From Paenibacillus sp. MZ04-78.2 (GTDB taxonomy: Bacteria > Bacillota > Bacilli > Paenibacillales > NBRC-103111): 59,578 nt of DNA. The stretch spans positions 1-59,578 of the forward strand of contig NZ_JANAVJ010000032.1 in assembly GCF_024213375.1 (NCBI RefSeq), written 5' to 3'. The notes under the pieces are model-generated. The model did not search any database and had not been told where the DNA came from. It worked only from the letters and a program-made list of their open reading frames with translations. Position 1 is the stretch's first letter. Each line of letters starts with the position of its first letter. Positions 18,326 through 29,854 of the stretch are shown piece by piece. Made by a program: the position numbers and the translations under genes.

Positions 18326-18868
18326 TTATTTGGAAAACGGCATGCCCAATTGACCCAACAATTCGCGGGACTCTTCGTCCGTTTTAGCGGTTGTGACGAT
18401 AACGATATCCATACCGCGCACTTTATCCACTTTATCGTACTCAACCTCTGGGAAGATGAGTTGTTCTTTCAAACCGAGCGTGTAGTTGCCGCGGCCGTCA
18501 AAAGCCTTGGTCGATACGCCGCGGAAGTCGCGTACGCGAGGAAGAGCAACGTTGAACAATTTATCCAAGAAGTGATACATACGCTCGCCTCGAAGCGTAA
18601 CTTTCACACCGATCGGCATATTTTCACGCAGTTTAAAGCCTGCGATCGATTTTTTCGCTCTGGTGATAACCGGCTTTTGTCCGGAGATCAACTGCAGATC
18701 GTTAACAGCGGTATCGAGCACTTTGGAGTTAGCAACTGCTTCGCCAACACCCATGTTGATAACCACTTTTTCAATTTTCGGAACCTGCATCACCGTGGTG
18801 TAGTTGAATTTCTGCATCAGGGCAGGCGTAATTTCGTTCAAAAAGCGATCTTTCATTCTTGCAGCCAT
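18326..18868 (-). CDS. rplE: 50S ribosomal protein L5
   Basis: L5 (uL5), 180 residues, which binds 5S rRNA and contacts P-site t[21 protein letters not shown] and the central [20 protein letters not shown] segment are family hallmarks. It follows rplX by 32 bp, with AAGGAGGTAC upstream of the ATG. Confidence 0.97.
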   Translation of the reverse strand: MAARMKDRFLNEITPALMQKFNYTTVMQVPKIEKVVINMGVGEAVANSKVLDTAVNDLQLISGQKPVITRAKKSIAGFKLRENMPIGVKVTLRGERMYHFLDKLFNVALPRVRDFRGVSTKAFDGRGNYTLGLKEQLIFPEVEYDKVDKVRGMDIVIVTTAKTDEESRELLGQLGMPFSK

Positions 18869-18900
18869 GAATCCGTGTACCTCCTTTCTTACTTATACGA

Positions 18901-19254
18901 TTAGTCGATAACTTCGCCGGATTTTTTCGCAACGCGAACTTTTTTGCCGTTGTCCAGCACTTTGTAACCTACGCGAGTAGGTTGGCCGCTCTTCGGATCT
19001 ACCAGCATCACGTTGGATGCGTGGATCGGAGCTTCTTGCGTGATAATGCCGCCTTGCGGATTTTGTTGGGAAGGCTTCGAATGCTTCTTGATCATGTTCA
19101 CGCCTTCGACCAGCACACGGTTTTCACGAGGGAATGCTGCGATAACGCGGCCCTTCTTCCCTTTGTCTTTACCGGTGATAACAAAAACCGTATCGTCTTT
19201 TTTCACGTGCAATTTATTGTTGTGAGACTCGAGTTTCTTCGGTTGTTTTGGCAC
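18901..19254 (-). CDS. rplX: 50S ribosomal protein L24
   Basis: L24 (uL24), 117 residues, a KOW-domain assembly initiator at the tunnel exit ([20 protein letters not shown]). The start is the GTG at 19254, six bases after GGAGGTG; the GTG at 19263 belongs to the ribosome-binding site. One copy of the double-hairpin repeat sits just upstream of that site, in the spacer to rplN. Confidence 0.96.
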   Translation of the reverse strand: MPKQPKKLESHNNKLHVKKDDTVFVITGKDKGKKGRVIAAFPRENRVLVEGVNMIKKHSKPSQQNPQGGIITQEAPIHASNVMLVDPKSGQPTRVGYKVLDNGKKVRVAKKSGEVID

Positions 19255-19271
19255 TGTGTACACCTCCTACA

Positions 19272-19301
19272 AACTTTCCTATGAAAGCCGACTTTGTAAG
19301 C
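19272..19301 (-). repeat. Double-hairpin UTR repeat upstream of rplX
   Basis: Plus sense ACTTTC-CTAT-GAAAG (about 19273-19287) followed by CCGACTTTGTAAGC (19288-19301). It is more diverged than the copies before rpmJ and rplJ, but keeps the layout: hairpin first, then the (C)TTTGTAAGC tail. It lies about four bases from the rplX ribosome-binding site. Confidence 0.65.
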
Positions 19302-19315
19302 AGCTGCTTGGTTTA

Positions 19316-19684
19316 TTAGATAACTTCCGGAGCCAGAGAAACGATCTTCATAAAGTCTCTGTCGCGAAGTTCACGAGCAACCGGCCCGAAGATACGTGTG
19401 CCGCGCGGGCTCTTATCTTCCTTTACAACTACGGCTGCGTTTTCGTCAAAGCTGATGTAGGATCCGTCCTTACGGCGAGCACCGCGTCTCGTACGTACGA
19501 CTACTGCTTTAACAACGTCGCCTTTTTTGACAACGCCGCCTGGTGTTGCTTCTTTCACGGAGCAGATGATCAGATCACCGATGTTAGCCGTACGACGACC
19601 CGTACCACCCAACACGCGGATACACATCAGTTGCTTCGCACCAGAGTTGTCAGCTACGTTCAAACGAGTAAAAGGTTGAATCAT
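19316..19684 (-). CDS. rplN: 50S ribosomal protein L14
   Basis: L14 (uL14), 122 residues, at the subunit interface, where it contacts 16S rRNA and is the docking site of RsfS. It begins [20 protein letters not shown] and ends IVSLAPEVI, both standard. AAGGAGG lies upstream. It falls between rpsQ and rplX. Confidence 0.97.
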   Translation of the reverse strand: MIQPFTRLNVADNSGAKQLMCIRVLGGTGRRTANIGDLIICSVKEATPGGVVKKGDVVKAVVVRTRRGARRKDGSYISFDENAAVVVKEDKSPRGTRIFGPVARELRDRDFMKIVSLAPEVI

Positions 19685-19725
19685 TGTGTATTCCCTCCTT
19701 CCGGAATTGATGCCCGATGCTTATA

Positions 19726-19989
19726 TTAAACGATAACCGCTTTTTCTACGACTTCGACCAGTCTCCAACGCTTGTCTTTGGAAAGCGGACGAGTTTCCAT
19801 GATTTTAACAACATCGCCGATTTTCGCTTCGTTGTTTTCGTCATGAGCTTTGAATTTTTTCGTATATTTAATGCGTTTGTGGTACAAGTCGTGTTTTTTG
19901 TAGGTTTCTACAGCCACAACGATGGTTTTGTCCATTTTGTCGCTTACGACTTTACCCAGCTGCGTTTTACGCTCGTTGCGTTCAGCCAT
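19726..19989 (-). CDS. rpsQ: 30S ribosomal protein S17
   Basis: S17 (uS17), 87 residues, an OB-fold primary binder of 16S r[23 protein letters not shown] is the family N terminus. The ATG at 19989 follows GAGGAGG; seven upstream codons in the open frame overlap that site and are excluded. It follows rpmC by 24 bp. Confidence 0.97.
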   Translation of the reverse strand: MAERNERKTQLGKVVSDKMDKTIVVAVETYKKHDLYHKRIKYTKKFKAHDENNEAKIGDVVKIMETRPLSKDKRWRLVEVVEKAVIV

Positions 19990-20013
19990 TCTGAGATCCT
20001 CCTCTCTCATTCA

Positions 20014-20214
20014 TTAACTAGTGATTCCCAATTCTCTTTCACGCAAAACAGTCTTTGCCCGGGCAATCTCTTTGCGGACTTTTTGAATTTGTACGGGATT
20101 ATCCAGTTGACCTGTAGCCAGTTGAAAACGGAGGTTAAAGAGCTGCTCTTTAAATCCGGCAATCTTTTGTTCGATCTCAGCAGTGGTTAAGTTGCGAAAT
20201 TCACTAGCTTTCAT
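20014..20214 (-). CDS. rpmC: 50S ribosomal protein L29
   Basis: L29 (uL29), 66 residues, a helical protein at the tunnel exit that docks trigger factor and SRP. It begins [18 protein letters not shown]. The ATG at 20214 lies inside the last codons of rplP (11-base overlap), with AGGTGG as its site, so it is translationally coupled to L16. Confidence 0.96.
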   Translation of the reverse strand: MKASEFRNLTTAEIEQKIAGFKEQLFNLRFQLATGQLDNPVQIQKVRKEIARAKTVLRERELGITS

Positions 20215-20638
20215 TTGCTTCACCACCTACTTCTTCTCTTTTCACAAACTTCGTTTTGATCGGCAGCTTGTGAGAGGCGAGACGCATAGCTTCACGGGCG
20301 ATTTCTTCGCTTACGCCGGCAAGTTCGAACATAACTTTACCCGGCTTAACGACAGCAACCCATTTTTCTACGTTACCTTTACCGCTACCCATCCGAACTT
20401 CAAGCGGCTTTTGGGTGATCGGTTTGGAAGGGAAAATTTTGATCCAAACTTTACCGCCCCGCTTGATGTAACGAGTCATCGCAATACGGGCAGCTTCGAT
20501 TTGACGGTTGGTTACCCAAGCCGGCTCCATCGCTTGCAAGCCGTATTCGCCGAAATGAACTTCCGTACCGCCTTTGGCGCGACCGCGCATATTTCCGCGG
20601 TGCTCTTTGCGGTGTTTCACACGTTTAGGAACTAACAT
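20204..20638 (-). CDS. rplP: 50S ribosomal protein L16
   Basis: L16 (uL16), 144 residues, near the A site and peptidyl transferase centre. [19 protein letters not shown] and the [20 protein letters not shown] segment are signatures. It starts two bases after the rpsC stop and its end overlaps rpmC. Confidence 0.97.
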   Translation of the reverse strand: MLVPKRVKHRKEHRGNMRGRAKGGTEVHFGEYGLQAMEPAWVTNRQIEAARIAMTRYIKRGGKVWIKIFPSKPITQKPLEVRMGSGKGNVEKWVAVVKPGKVMFELAGVSEEIAREAMRLASHKLPIKTKFVKREEVGGEANES

Positions 20639-20640
20639 GA

Positions 20641-21306
20641 TTAGTTGCCTCCTTCCGTAGCAGCCTTTTTCTTAGCCGTTGGAAGAACTTCGCCACGATA
20701 GATCCATACTTTTACGCCGATCCGACCGTAAGTGGTGTGAGCTTCTGCCGTACCGTAGTCGATGTCCGCACGCAATGTATGAAGAGGAACCGTACCCTCG
20801 CTGTAACCTTCCGTTCTGGCGATTTCCGCTCCGCCCAGACGACCGCTGACCGATGTCTTGATCCCTTTTGCACCGGCTCTCATCGTTCTTTGAATCGCTT
20901 GCTTCAGTGCACGACGGAACGATACGCGACGCTCCAATTGTTGTGCAATGCTTTCTGCAACCAAGATCGCATCCAGTTCCGGATGTTTTACTTCAGAGAT
21001 GTTGATGTGTACTTTTTTGCCGTTCGTCAGCTTAGTCAGATAACCGCGGATAACTTCAACCTCAGAACCGCCTTTACCGATAACCATGCCTGGCTTCGCC
21101 GTATGAATCGTCACGTTCACGCGATTAGCGGCACGCTCGATTTCAATGCGGGAAACGGCAGATTCTTTCAACTTTTGTTTCAAATATTCACGGATTTTTA
21201 CGTCTTCCATCAGCAAATCGCCGAAATCTTTACCGGCGTACCATTTGGATTCCCAATCACGGATAATGCCGATACGAAGTCCTACCGGGTTTACTTTTTG
21301 ACCCAC
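20641..21306 (-). CDS. rpsC: 30S ribosomal protein S3
   Basis: S3 (uS3), 221 residues, at the mRNA entry channel with helicase activity alongside S4 and S5. The KH domain [12 protein letters not shown] lies near 75-86, and the C-terminal signature [19 protein letters not shown] near 148-166. It follows rplV by 13 bp, with AAGGAGGGAC upstream. Confidence 0.97.
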   Translation of the reverse strand: MGQKVNPVGLRIGIIRDWESKWYAGKDFGDLLMEDVKIREYLKQKLKESAVSRIEIERAANRVNVTIHTAKPGMVIGKGGSEVEVIRGYLTKLTNGKKVHINISEVKHPELDAILVAESIAQQLERRVSFRRALKQAIQRTMRAGAKGIKTSVSGRLGGAEIARTEGYSEGTVPLHTLRADIDYGTAEAHTTYGRIGVKVWIYRGEVLPTAKKKAATEGGN

Positions 21307-21319
21307 ACGTTGTCCCTCC

Positions 21320-21655
21320 TTATTTTTCAGATACCACTAATGTAATGTGGCTGGTACGTTTATTGATGCGGCTCGCACGACCCATCGCACGAGGGCGGAA
21401 TCTTTTCAAAGTCGGGCCTTGGTCCACAAATACTTGCGAAACCACCAGACTATTAGGATCCATGGAGTAGTTATGCTCCGCATTGGCAATAGCTGAGTTG
21501 AGCAATTTCTCAACGATCGGGGAAGCCGCTTTCGGCGTGTGACGCAGGATGGCGATCGCTTCGCCCACTTGCTTGCCGCGGATCAAGTCAACAACGAGTT
21601 GCGCTTTGCGCGGAGCAATTCGAACGTATCTTACAATAGCTTTAGCTTGTTGCAT
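21320..21655 (-). CDS. rplV: 50S ribosomal protein L22
   Basis: L22 (uL22), 111 residues, whose beta-hairpin lines the exit tunnel (macrolide-contact loop in [19 protein letters not shown], with no visible insertion or deletion). The ATG at 21655 follows GAGGAGGTAC; six upstream codons are excluded for lack of a site. Confidence 0.97.
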   Translation of the reverse strand: MQQAKAIVRYVRIAPRKAQLVVDLIRGKQVGEAIAILRHTPKAASPIVEKLLNSAIANAEHNYSMDPNSLVVSQVFVDQGPTLKRFRPRAMGRASRINKRTSHITLVVSEK

Positions 21656-21700
21656 GGATGTACCTCCTCTCATTCACAAACTGATCTGTAGGTTCCGAGC

Positions 21701-21982
21701 CTAGCGTCTACCCGTCTTCTTGTCATCGTCGTGCCCTTTGTAAGTACGGGTTGGTGCAAACTCACCGAGTTTATGTCCGACCATGTCTTCCGTTACGTAT
21801 ACCGGAACATGCTTTCTGCCGTCATACACACCGAACGTGTGACCGATGAATTGCGGGAAAATCGTGGAGCGGCGAGACCAAGTTTTGATCACTTGCTTCT
21901 TCACACCCTCAACGTTCATGCCTTCGACTTTCTTCAAAAGGTAGCCATCTACGAAAGGCCCTTTTTTCAAACTGCGACCCAT
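21701..21982 (-). CDS. rpsS: 30S ribosomal protein S19
   Basis: S19 (uS19), 93 residues, in the 30S head, making inter-subunit bridges. It begins [19 protein letters not shown], and the C-terminal [14 protein letters not shown] segment is the signature. It follows rplB by 39 bp, with AAGGGAGGAAC upstream. Confidence 0.97.
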   Translation of the reverse strand: MGRSLKKGPFVDGYLLKKVEGMNVEGVKKQVIKTWSRRSTIFPQFIGHTFGVYDGRKHVPVYVTEDMVGHKLGEFAPTRTYKGHDDDKKTGRR

Positions 21983-22021
21983 TCTTCGTTCCTCCCTTCT
22001 TTAACCGAACCGAAAAAGTAA

Positions 22022-22852
22022 TTACTTCGTGCGGCGACGTACAATATATTGATTGGAAGCTTTGTTTTTCTTCCGCGTTTTGTATCCGAGCGTCGGTTTG
22101 CCCCATGGAGACATCGGGGATTTGCGTCCGATCGGGGAGCGACCTTCACCACCACCGTGCGGGTGATCGTTCGGGTTCATAACGGAACCGCGAACTTCCG
22201 GTCTTTGACCGAGCCAACGGGAACGGCCGGCTTTACCGATTTTCACAAGTTCGTAATCTTCGTTACCTACGGAACCGATAGTCGCGCGGCAAACTTTGAG
22301 GATTTTTCTCATTTCGCCGGAAGACAAGCGAACCGTTACATACTTCTCTTCTTTACCAAGCAATTGAGCTTCCGTACCGGCTGCGCGAACCAATTGTCCA
22401 CCTTTGCCAGGCTTCAGCTCGATGTTGTGGATAACCGTACCTACCGGAATGTTTTCCAAAGGAAGCGCGTTACCGATTTTGATGTCAGCACCTGGACCGG
22501 ATACGATTTGGTCGCCCACTTTCAAGCCTTTTGGAGCGATGATGTAGCGTTTCTCGCCATCCACATAGTGGATCAATGCGATGTTAGCGGAACGGTTCGG
22601 GTCGTATTCGATTGTAGCAACGCGACCAGGTATTCCATCTTTGTTCCGTTTGAAATCGATGATGCGGTATTTACGTTTGTGTCCGCCGCCTTGGTGACGA
22701 ACCGTAATTTTACCTTGGTTGTTCCGACCCGCTTTTTTGCTCAAAGGAGCCAAAAGCGATTTCTCCGGTGTGGATGTTGTGATTTCTTCAAAAGTAGAAA
22801 CCGACATCGCACGTCTTGCAGGAGAGGTTGGTTTATATTTTTTAATTGGCAC
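22022..22852 (-). CDS. rplB: 50S ribosomal protein L2
   Basis: L2 (uL2), 276 residues, one of the most conserved ribosomal proteins, needed for subunit joining and peptidyl transfer. The C-terminal signature with the key His ([20 protein letters not shown]) is intact. GGAGGGAATCCACGTGCC-like context precedes the ATG. It lies between rplW and rpsS. Confidence 0.97.
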   Translation of the reverse strand: MPIKKYKPTSPARRAMSVSTFEEITTSTPEKSLLAPLSKKAGRNNQGKITVRHQGGGHKRKYRIIDFKRNKDGIPGRVATIEYDPNRSANIALIHYVDGEKRYIIAPKGLKVGDQIVSGPGADIKIGNALPLENIPVGTVIHNIELKPGKGGQLVRAAGTEAQLLGKEEKYVTVRLSSGEMRKILKVCRATIGSVGNEDYELVKIGKAGRSRWLGQRPEVRGSVMNPNDHPHGGGEGRSPIGRKSPMSPWGKPTLGYKTRKKNKASNQYIVRRRTK

Positions 22853-22878
22853 GTGGATTCCCTCCTTACTTCAAAAAA

Positions 22879-23175
22879 TTAAACTTGCGAGTTTTCAAAG
22901 AACTCCAGCTCTTTGCTGTCTGCGCTTAAAGTGACGATCGCTTTTTTCCACTCGGACGTGTATCCGGAATAACGGCCATAACGCTTCGGCTTCGCCGGCA
23001 TTCTGAGCGTATTTACGTTCGTTACTTTTACTTTGAAGATTTGCTCGATCGCTTGTTTGACTTCCGTTTTATTCGAACGGATGTCTACTTCGAACACATA
23101 TTTCTTTTCCGCCATCATTTCGCTGGAACGTTCGGTAATGACCGGGCGCTTGATAATATCGCGAGGGTTCTTCAT
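22879..23175 (-). CDS. rplW: 50S ribosomal protein L23
   Basis: L23 (uL23), 98 residues, at the exit tunnel, the docking site for trigger factor and SRP. It begins [21 protein letters not shown], and the [19 protein letters not shown] segment is typical. Its ATG overlaps the rplD stop codon as TAATG, showing translational coupling. Confidence 0.97.
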   Translation of the reverse strand: MKNPRDIIKRPVITERSSEMMAEKKYVFEVDIRSNKTEVKQAIEQIFKVKVTNVNTLRMPAKPKRYGRYSGYTSEWKKAIVTLSADSKELEFFENSQV

Positions 23176-23798
23176 TACGCAAACACCTCCTCTACCTTTT
23201 GCACCGCATCCTTCGTAATGATCAGCTTGTCGTAGACCATAACATCAAGCACATTAATCCCTTCGGCAGCAACAAACTTCACGCCAGGAATGTTACGTGC
23301 GGACAATGCTACGTTTTCGTCATAAGCAGCCGTCACAACCAAAGCTTTACGATCCACTTTGAGGTTATTCAAAATCGCTACAAATTCTTTCGTTTTCGGT
23401 TGAGCCAATTGCAATTGGTCAAGCACGATAATTTCGCTCGCCTTCACCTTGGAAGACAACGCGGACTTGATTGCCAAACGACGAACTTTTTTAGGCAGTT
23501 TGTAGGCATAGCTGCGAGGTGTCGGACCAAAAACGGTACCGCCGCCTTTCCATTGCGGAGAGCGGATGCTACCTTGACGAGCACGACCTGTGCCTTTTTG
23601 TTTCCACGGTTTACGGCCACCGCCGCGAACCTCGGAACGACCTTTCGTTTTATGCGTACCGGCACGAAGGGACGCACGCTGCATCAATACCGCTTCATTC
23701 AATACATGAACGTGCGGCTCGATTCCGAACACGCTATCCGCGAGTTCCACTTCGCCTACTTGGGTACCACTAACATTAAACACTGCTACTTTTGGCAT
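23175..23798 (-). CDS. rplD: 50S ribosomal protein L4
   Basis: L4 (uL4), 207 residues, with the extended loop that reaches the exit tunnel ([19 protein letters not shown] near 61-79) and a globular domain that binds domain I of 23S rRNA. In Escherichia coli it autoregulates the S10 operon; no matching leader was recognised here. Its stop overlaps the rplW start. Confidence 0.97.
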   Translation of the reverse strand: MPKVAVFNVSGTQVGEVELADSVFGIEPHVHVLNEAVLMQRASLRAGTHKTKGRSEVRGGGRKPWKQKGTGRARQGSIRSPQWKGGGTVFGPTPRSYAYKLPKKVRRLAIKSALSSKVKASEIIVLDQLQLAQPKTKEFVAILNNLKVDRKALVVTAAYDENVALSARNIPGVKFVAAEGINVLDVMVYDKLIITKDAVQKVEEVFA

Positions 23799-23822
23799 TT
23801 GTTATCCTCCTTTCCTGCTTTC

Positions 23823-24449
23823 TTACTTCTTCACCGAAGACTTTATCGTAACGAAGCTATTTTTAGGACCCGGAATGGAGCCTTTGATCAGAAGAACGTT
23901 GCGCTCAACGTCTACTTTCACAACTTCGAGCTTTTGAATCGTAACGGTTTCCGTACCCATGTGACCCGGCAATTTCTTACCTTTCGGAACACGGTTAGCC
24001 TGGATGGAACCCATCGAACCCGGACCACGATGGTAACGGGAACCGTGAGACATCGGGCCAGTGGATTGGTTATGTCTTTTGATAACGCCTTGGAATCCTT
24101 TACCTTTGGACGTTCCTGTTACATCAACGAATTCACCTTCGGAGAATACGTCGGCTTTGATTTCTTGGCCAACTTCATACTCAGAAATCTGAACGCCGCG
24201 AAGCTCCTTAACGTAGCGCTTAGGCGTTGCGCCCGCTTTTTTCGCATGGCCCAACTCAGGTTTGTTCGCGTTCTTTTCTTTCTTATCGGCAAAACCGATT
24301 TGGATGGCTTCGTAACCGTCGTTCTCCGAATCCTTCTTCTGCAGCACTGCGCAAGGACCCGCTTGGATTACAGTTACCGGCACAACCAATCCTTCCGGCG
24401 TAAATACTTGAGTCATCCCAAGCTTTTTACCTAAGATACCTTTTGTCAT
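23823..24449 (-). CDS. rplC: 50S ribosomal protein L3
   Basis: L3 (uL3), 208 residues, an early-assembly protein reaching the peptidyl transferase centre. It begins [16 protein letters not shown]; the [20 protein letters not shown] loop is the signature and carries the Gln that is methylated in some bacteria. The ATG at 24449 follows GAGGTG, whose GTG is in frame and is not the start. Confidence 0.97.
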   Translation of the reverse strand: MTKGILGKKLGMTQVFTPEGLVVPVTVIQAGPCAVLQKKDSENDGYEAIQIGFADKKEKNANKPELGHAKKAGATPKRYVKELRGVQISEYEVGQEIKADVFSEGEFVDVTGTSKGKGFQGVIKRHNQSTGPMSHGSRYHRGPGSMGSIQANRVPKGKKLPGHMGTETVTIQKLEVVKVDVERNVLLIKGSIPGPKNSFVTIKSSVKK

Positions 24450-24503
24450 CGTTGACACCTCTTTTCCTCTCTTGCTTGTCGCTTATTTATCCACAAACGT
24501 ATA

Positions 24504-24943
<440 letters not shown>

Positions 24944-24949
24944 TTCACT

Positions 24950-24978
24950 ATTATATTAAAAGCAAAAGCAAAAAGCAA
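24950..24978 (-). promoter_or_regulatory. SigA promoter of the S10-spc-alpha superoperon
   Basis: On the minus strand TTGCTT (24973-24978), a 17-base spacer and TATAAT (24950-24955). The spacer contains repeated TTTTGC units. It lies between the tuf terminator and rpsJ and is the only clear promoter ahead of about 15 kb of ribosomal genes on this strand. Confidence 0.8.
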
Positions 24979-24999
24979 GAAAAAATTCGACATTTGCCT

Positions 25000-25040
25000 A
25001 AAAAAATTAAAAAGCCCTTCATCTCATAGAGATGAAGGGC
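25000..25040 (-). terminator. Terminator after tuf
   Basis: GCCCTTCATCTC (25014-25025) and GAGATGAAGGGC (25029-25040) pair perfectly over 12 bases with an ATA loop. On the minus strand a T-rich tract from the A-run at 25000-25013 follows. It separates the str operon from the S10 operon. Confidence 0.95.
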
Positions 25041-25058
25041 AAAGTCCGGAGACTAGGA

Positions 25059-26249
25059 TTACTTCGTGATGGAAGCAACGGCACCGGCACCAACGGTACG
25101 GCCGCCTTCGCGGATAGCGAAGCGAGTACCTTCTTCGATAGCGATCGGAGCGATCAGCTCAACCGTTACCGTGATGTTGTCGCCAGGCATAACCATCTCT
25201 GTGCCTTCTGGCAGGCTGATGATACCCGTAACGTCCGTTGTACGGAAGTAGAATTGCGGACGGTAGCCAGTGAAGAACGGCTTATGACGTCCACCCTCTT
25301 CTTTAGTCAAAACGTAGATTTGAGCGGAGAAGTTCGTGTGCGGTTTAACCGAACCCGGTTTAGCCAAAACTTGTCCACGCTCGATGTCTTTACGGTCTAC
25401 ACCGCGAAGCAGTGCGCCGATGTTGTCGCCCGCTTGAGCGGAATCCAGAAGCTTACGGAACATTTCTACGCCCGTAACAACGGATTTGCGAGTTTCTTCA
25501 ACCAGACCGATGATTTCGATCTCGTCACCGACTTTAACTACACCGCGGTCTACGCGACCTGTAGCTACGGTACCACGACCAGTGATCGTGAACACGTCCT
25601 CTACCGGCATCAAGAAAGGCTTGTCAGTGGCGCGCTCAGGCGTCGGGATGTAGGAATCGATGTGCTCAAACAGCTCAACGATTTTGTCAGCCCAAGGACC
25701 GTCTGGGTTTTGCAATGCTTCACGAGCTGCACCGCGAACGATTGGAGTGTCGTCGCCCGGGAACTCATACTCGTTGAGCAGGTCGCGAACTTCCATTTCA
25801 ACCAGCTCAAGAAGCTCTTCGTCTTCAACCATGTCGCATTTGTTGAGGAATACGACGATGTAAGGTACGCCTACTTGGCGGGACAGCAGGATGTGCTCGC
25901 GAGTTTGCGGCATAGGGCCGTCAGCTGCGGATACAACCAGAATCGCGCCGTCCATTTGAGCCGCACCAGTGATCATGTTTTTAACGTAGTCAGCGTGGCC
26001 TGGGCAGTCAACGTGTGCGTAGTGACGGTTAGGAGTTTCATATTCAACGTGCGCAGTGGAGATCGTGATACCGCGCTCGCGCTCTTCCGGAGCTTTGTCG
26101 ATTTGGTCGAATGCTACAGCAGCACCGCCGTATTTTCTGGACAATACAGTCGTGATTGCAGCAGTCAAAGTTGTTTTACCATGGTCAACGTGACCGATGG
26201 TACCAATGTTAACGTGCGGTTTATTACGCTCAAATTTCGCTTTTGCCAT
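25059..26249 (-). CDS. tuf: Elongation factor Tu
   Basis: EF-Tu, 396 residues, the GTPase that delivers aminoacyl-tRNA. The P-loop GHVDHGKT lies at 19-26, with DCPGHADY (switch II) and NKCD present. Only one tuf copy is in the window. It follows fusA by 32 bp and ends at a strong terminator. Codon use is highly biased, which explains the long antisense reading frame over it. Confidence 0.98.
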   Translation of the reverse strand: MAKAKFERNKPHVNIGTIGHVDHGKTTLTAAITTVLSRKYGGAAVAFDQIDKAPEERERGITISTAHVEYETPNRHYAHVDCPGHADYVKNMITGAAQMDGAILVVSAADGPMPQTREHILLSRQVGVPYIVVFLNKCDMVEDEELLELVEMEVRDLLNEYEFPGDDTPIVRGAAREALQNPDGPWADKIVELFEHIDSYIPTPERATDKPFLMPVEDVFTITGRGTVATGRVDRGVVKVGDEIEIIGLVEETRKSVVTGVEMFRKLLDSAQAGDNIGALLRGVDRKDIERGQVLAKPGSVKPHTNFSAQIYVLTKEEGGRHKPFFTGYRPQFYFRTTDVTGIISLPEGTEMVMPGDNITVTVELIAPIAIEEGTRFAIREGGRTVGAGAVASITK

Positions 26250-26281
26250 GAGTAGATTGCCTCCTTAAATAACTAAATATA

Positions 26282-28357
<2,076 letters not shown>

Positions 28358-28392
28358 CAGGTTGTCTCCTTCCTATTGATAGGAATAAAATT

Positions 28393-28863
28393 TTACCAAC
28401 GATAGTGCGCGAACGCTCTGTTGGCTTCAGCCATTTTGTGCGTGTCTTCACGTTTTTTAACGGAAGCGCCCGTGTTGTTGCTTGCATCGATGATCTCTTG
28501 CGCCAGTCTTTCTTCCATCGTCTTCTCACCGCGCAGGCGGGAGTAGTTGACGAGCCAACGCAGTCCGAGCGTCGTGCGGCGTTCAGGTCTAACCTCAATC
28601 GGCACTTGGTAGTTAGCTCCCCCCACACGGCGGGCTTTAACTTCGAGAACAGGCATGATGTTTTTGATGGCTTGTTCGAAAACTTCCATCGGCTCTTTAC
28701 CTGAACGCTCTTGAATCAGATTGAAAGCATTGTAAAGCAGTTGTTGTGCTACTCCTCTTTTACCATCAATCATGATGCGGTTGATCAAACGGGTAACAAG
28801 CTTGCTGTTATACACCGGATCTGGCAATACGTCTCTGCGAGTAACTGGACCTTTACGAGGCAT
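28393..28863 (-). CDS. rpsG: 30S ribosomal protein S7
   Basis: S7 (uS7), 156 residues, which nucleates assembly of the 16S 3' domain. [20 protein letters not shown] is the Gram-positive N terminus, and the length matches the short form. The ATG follows AAAGGGGG. It lies 47 bp after rpsL. Confidence 0.97.
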   Translation of the reverse strand: MPRKGPVTRRDVLPDPVYNSKLVTRLINRIMIDGKRGVAQQLLYNAFNLIQERSGKEPMEVFEQAIKNIMPVLEVKARRVGGANYQVPIEVRPERRTTLGLRWLVNYSRLRGEKTMEERLAQEIIDASNNTGASVKKREDTHKMAEANRAFAHYRW

Positions 28864-28910
28864 AGTTATCCCCCTTTCTCAAAAAGTTCATTAGATTAGA
28901 TTCCTACTCA

Positions 28911-29330
28911 TTATTTCTTCACTTTCGGGCGTTTCGCGCCGTACTTGGAACGAGCTTGTTTACGGTTGTTCACGCCTGCAGTATCAAGCGCACCGCGAAC
29001 GATATGGTAACGTACCCCCGGAAGGTCTTTTACCCGACCTCCGCGAATCAGAACCACGCTGTGCTCTTGCAGGTTATGTCCGATACCCGGGATGTAAGCT
29101 GTAACCTCGACACGGTTGGTCAAACGAACACGCGCATATTTACGAAGTGCGGAGTTCGGTTTCTTCGGCGTCATCGTACCTACACGAGTGCACACACCGC
29201 GTTTTTGAGGGGAGCTCAGATCCGTTACTTCTCTTTTCAGAGCGTTGAAGCCTCTTTGAAGAGCAGGGGATTTGGATTTTACAACTTTAGCTTGACGTCC
29301 TTTACGAACGAGCTGGTTAATTGTTGGCAT
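28911..29330 (-). CDS. rpsL: 30S ribosomal protein S12
   Basis: S12 (uS12), 139 residues, in the decoding centre. The [11 protein letters not shown] and later [13 protein letters not shown] loops carry the wild-type Lys residues, so no classical streptomycin-resistance change is visible. The ATG at 29330 follows GGAGGTGG; six upstream codons are excluded. A hairpin with a short U-run lies in the spacer after rplGB. Confidence 0.97.
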   Translation of the reverse strand: MPTINQLVRKGRQAKVVKSKSPALQRGFNALKREVTDLSSPQKRGVCTRVGTMTPKKPNSALRKYARVRLTNRVEVTAYIPGIGHNLQEHSVVLIRGGRVKDLPGVRYHIVRGALDTAGVNNRKQARSKYGAKRPKVKK

Positions 29331-29407
29331 ATTGGCCACCTCCTTCATTGTAATGATGTTGCAATTTTCAAGCCCACAGATCCAGGCGAGTCGTAAATGA
29401 ACAAAGG

Positions 29408-29451
29408 AAAAGTTTTTGCCCTCGATCCATCACTGTTTCTCGGACAAAAAC
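29408..29451 (-). terminator. Possible attenuator hairpin between rplGB and rpsL
   Basis: On the minus strand GTTTTTG (29445-29451) pairs with CAAAAAC (29412-29418), with an added TCC/GGG pairing inside, and is followed by TTTTCCTTT. The loop is large (about 20 bases). It could be a leaky terminator that lowers rplGB-to-rpsL transcription, or only an mRNA processing element. Confidence 0.4.
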
Positions 29452-29453
29452 GT

Positions 29454-29705
29454 CTATTCATTCACCACCGCAGCCACAGCTGCGCCTACATCGATTCCAC
29501 ACGCTTTACCTAACATTTTCATGGAGTCCACGTATGTCACTTTAACCCCGAATTTCTTGCAGAGGTTAACTATTTTTATCGTAATTCGCGGATCTGCATC
29601 TTTTGCAATGAACACTTCCGTGGCTTGACTTTGCTCCACCGTTTTCATCGCTTGCTTCGTGCCAATAGTCAGTTTCGCTGCCTGCTTCACTCTATCATAA
29701 GACAT
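29454..29705 (-). CDS. rplGB: L7Ae-family K-turn-binding protein (YbxF/RplGB)
   Basis: An 83-residue member of the L7Ae/L30e/S12e/Gadd45 family, known in Bacillus subtilis as YbxF, a ribosome-associated kink-turn RNA binder. The RNA-binding core IAKDADPRITIKIVNLCKKF and the VGAAVAAVV end are typical. The start is ATG at 29705 after TGGAGGGG; 16 upstream codons of the open frame are excluded. It is the first gene of the str operon, with its own promoter upstream. Confidence 0.93.
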   Translation of the reverse strand: MSYDRVKQAAKLTIGTKQAMKTVEQSQATEVFIAKDADPRITIKIVNLCKKFGVKVTYVDSMKMLGKACGIDVGAAVAAVVNE

Positions 29706-29759
29706 GTGACAACCCCTCCAAGGGCCAGGTGACGAGCCTCTAAAATGGCACACTTTGAT

Positions 29760-29788
29760 ATATTAGCACTTCAATTATACCCTGTCAA
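29760..29788 (-). promoter_or_regulatory. SigA promoter of the rplGB-rpsL-rpsG-fusA-tuf operon
   Basis: On the minus strand TTGACA (29783-29788), a 17-base spacer ending in TGC (extended -10), then TAATAT (29760-29765). It begins directly after the U-tract of the rpoC terminator, a compact arrangement. Confidence 0.88.
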
Positions 29789-29844
29789 GAATAAAGACTT
29801 GCCTTTAAACAAGATTTTTCAATTCAAACTTTAAAGGCAAGTCT
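29789..29844 (-). terminator. Terminator after rpoC
   Basis: AGACTTGCCTTTAAA (29795-29809) and TTTAAAGGCAAGTCT (29830-29844) form a perfect 15-base stem with a 20-base loop, followed on the minus strand by TTATTCTT. The long perfect stem but interrupted U-run suggests good but perhaps incomplete termination. Confidence 0.85.
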
Positions 29845-29854
29845 ATGAGATGCT

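Noticed and set aside
23199..24434. A 411-codon plus-strand open frame across rplD and rplC
   Set aside because: It runs antisense over two certain ribosomal protein genes and their spacer and has no initiation signals; stop codons are rare there only because of codon bias on the other strand.
25032..26255. A 407-codon open frame on the plus strand, antisense to tuf
   Set aside because: It is a shadow of the highly biased codon use of tuf; no ribosome-binding site or recognisable protein, and its composition is unlike real proteins.
28911..29330. Streptomycin-resistance change in rpsL
   Set aside because: The two key lysine-containing loops carry the wild-type residues.
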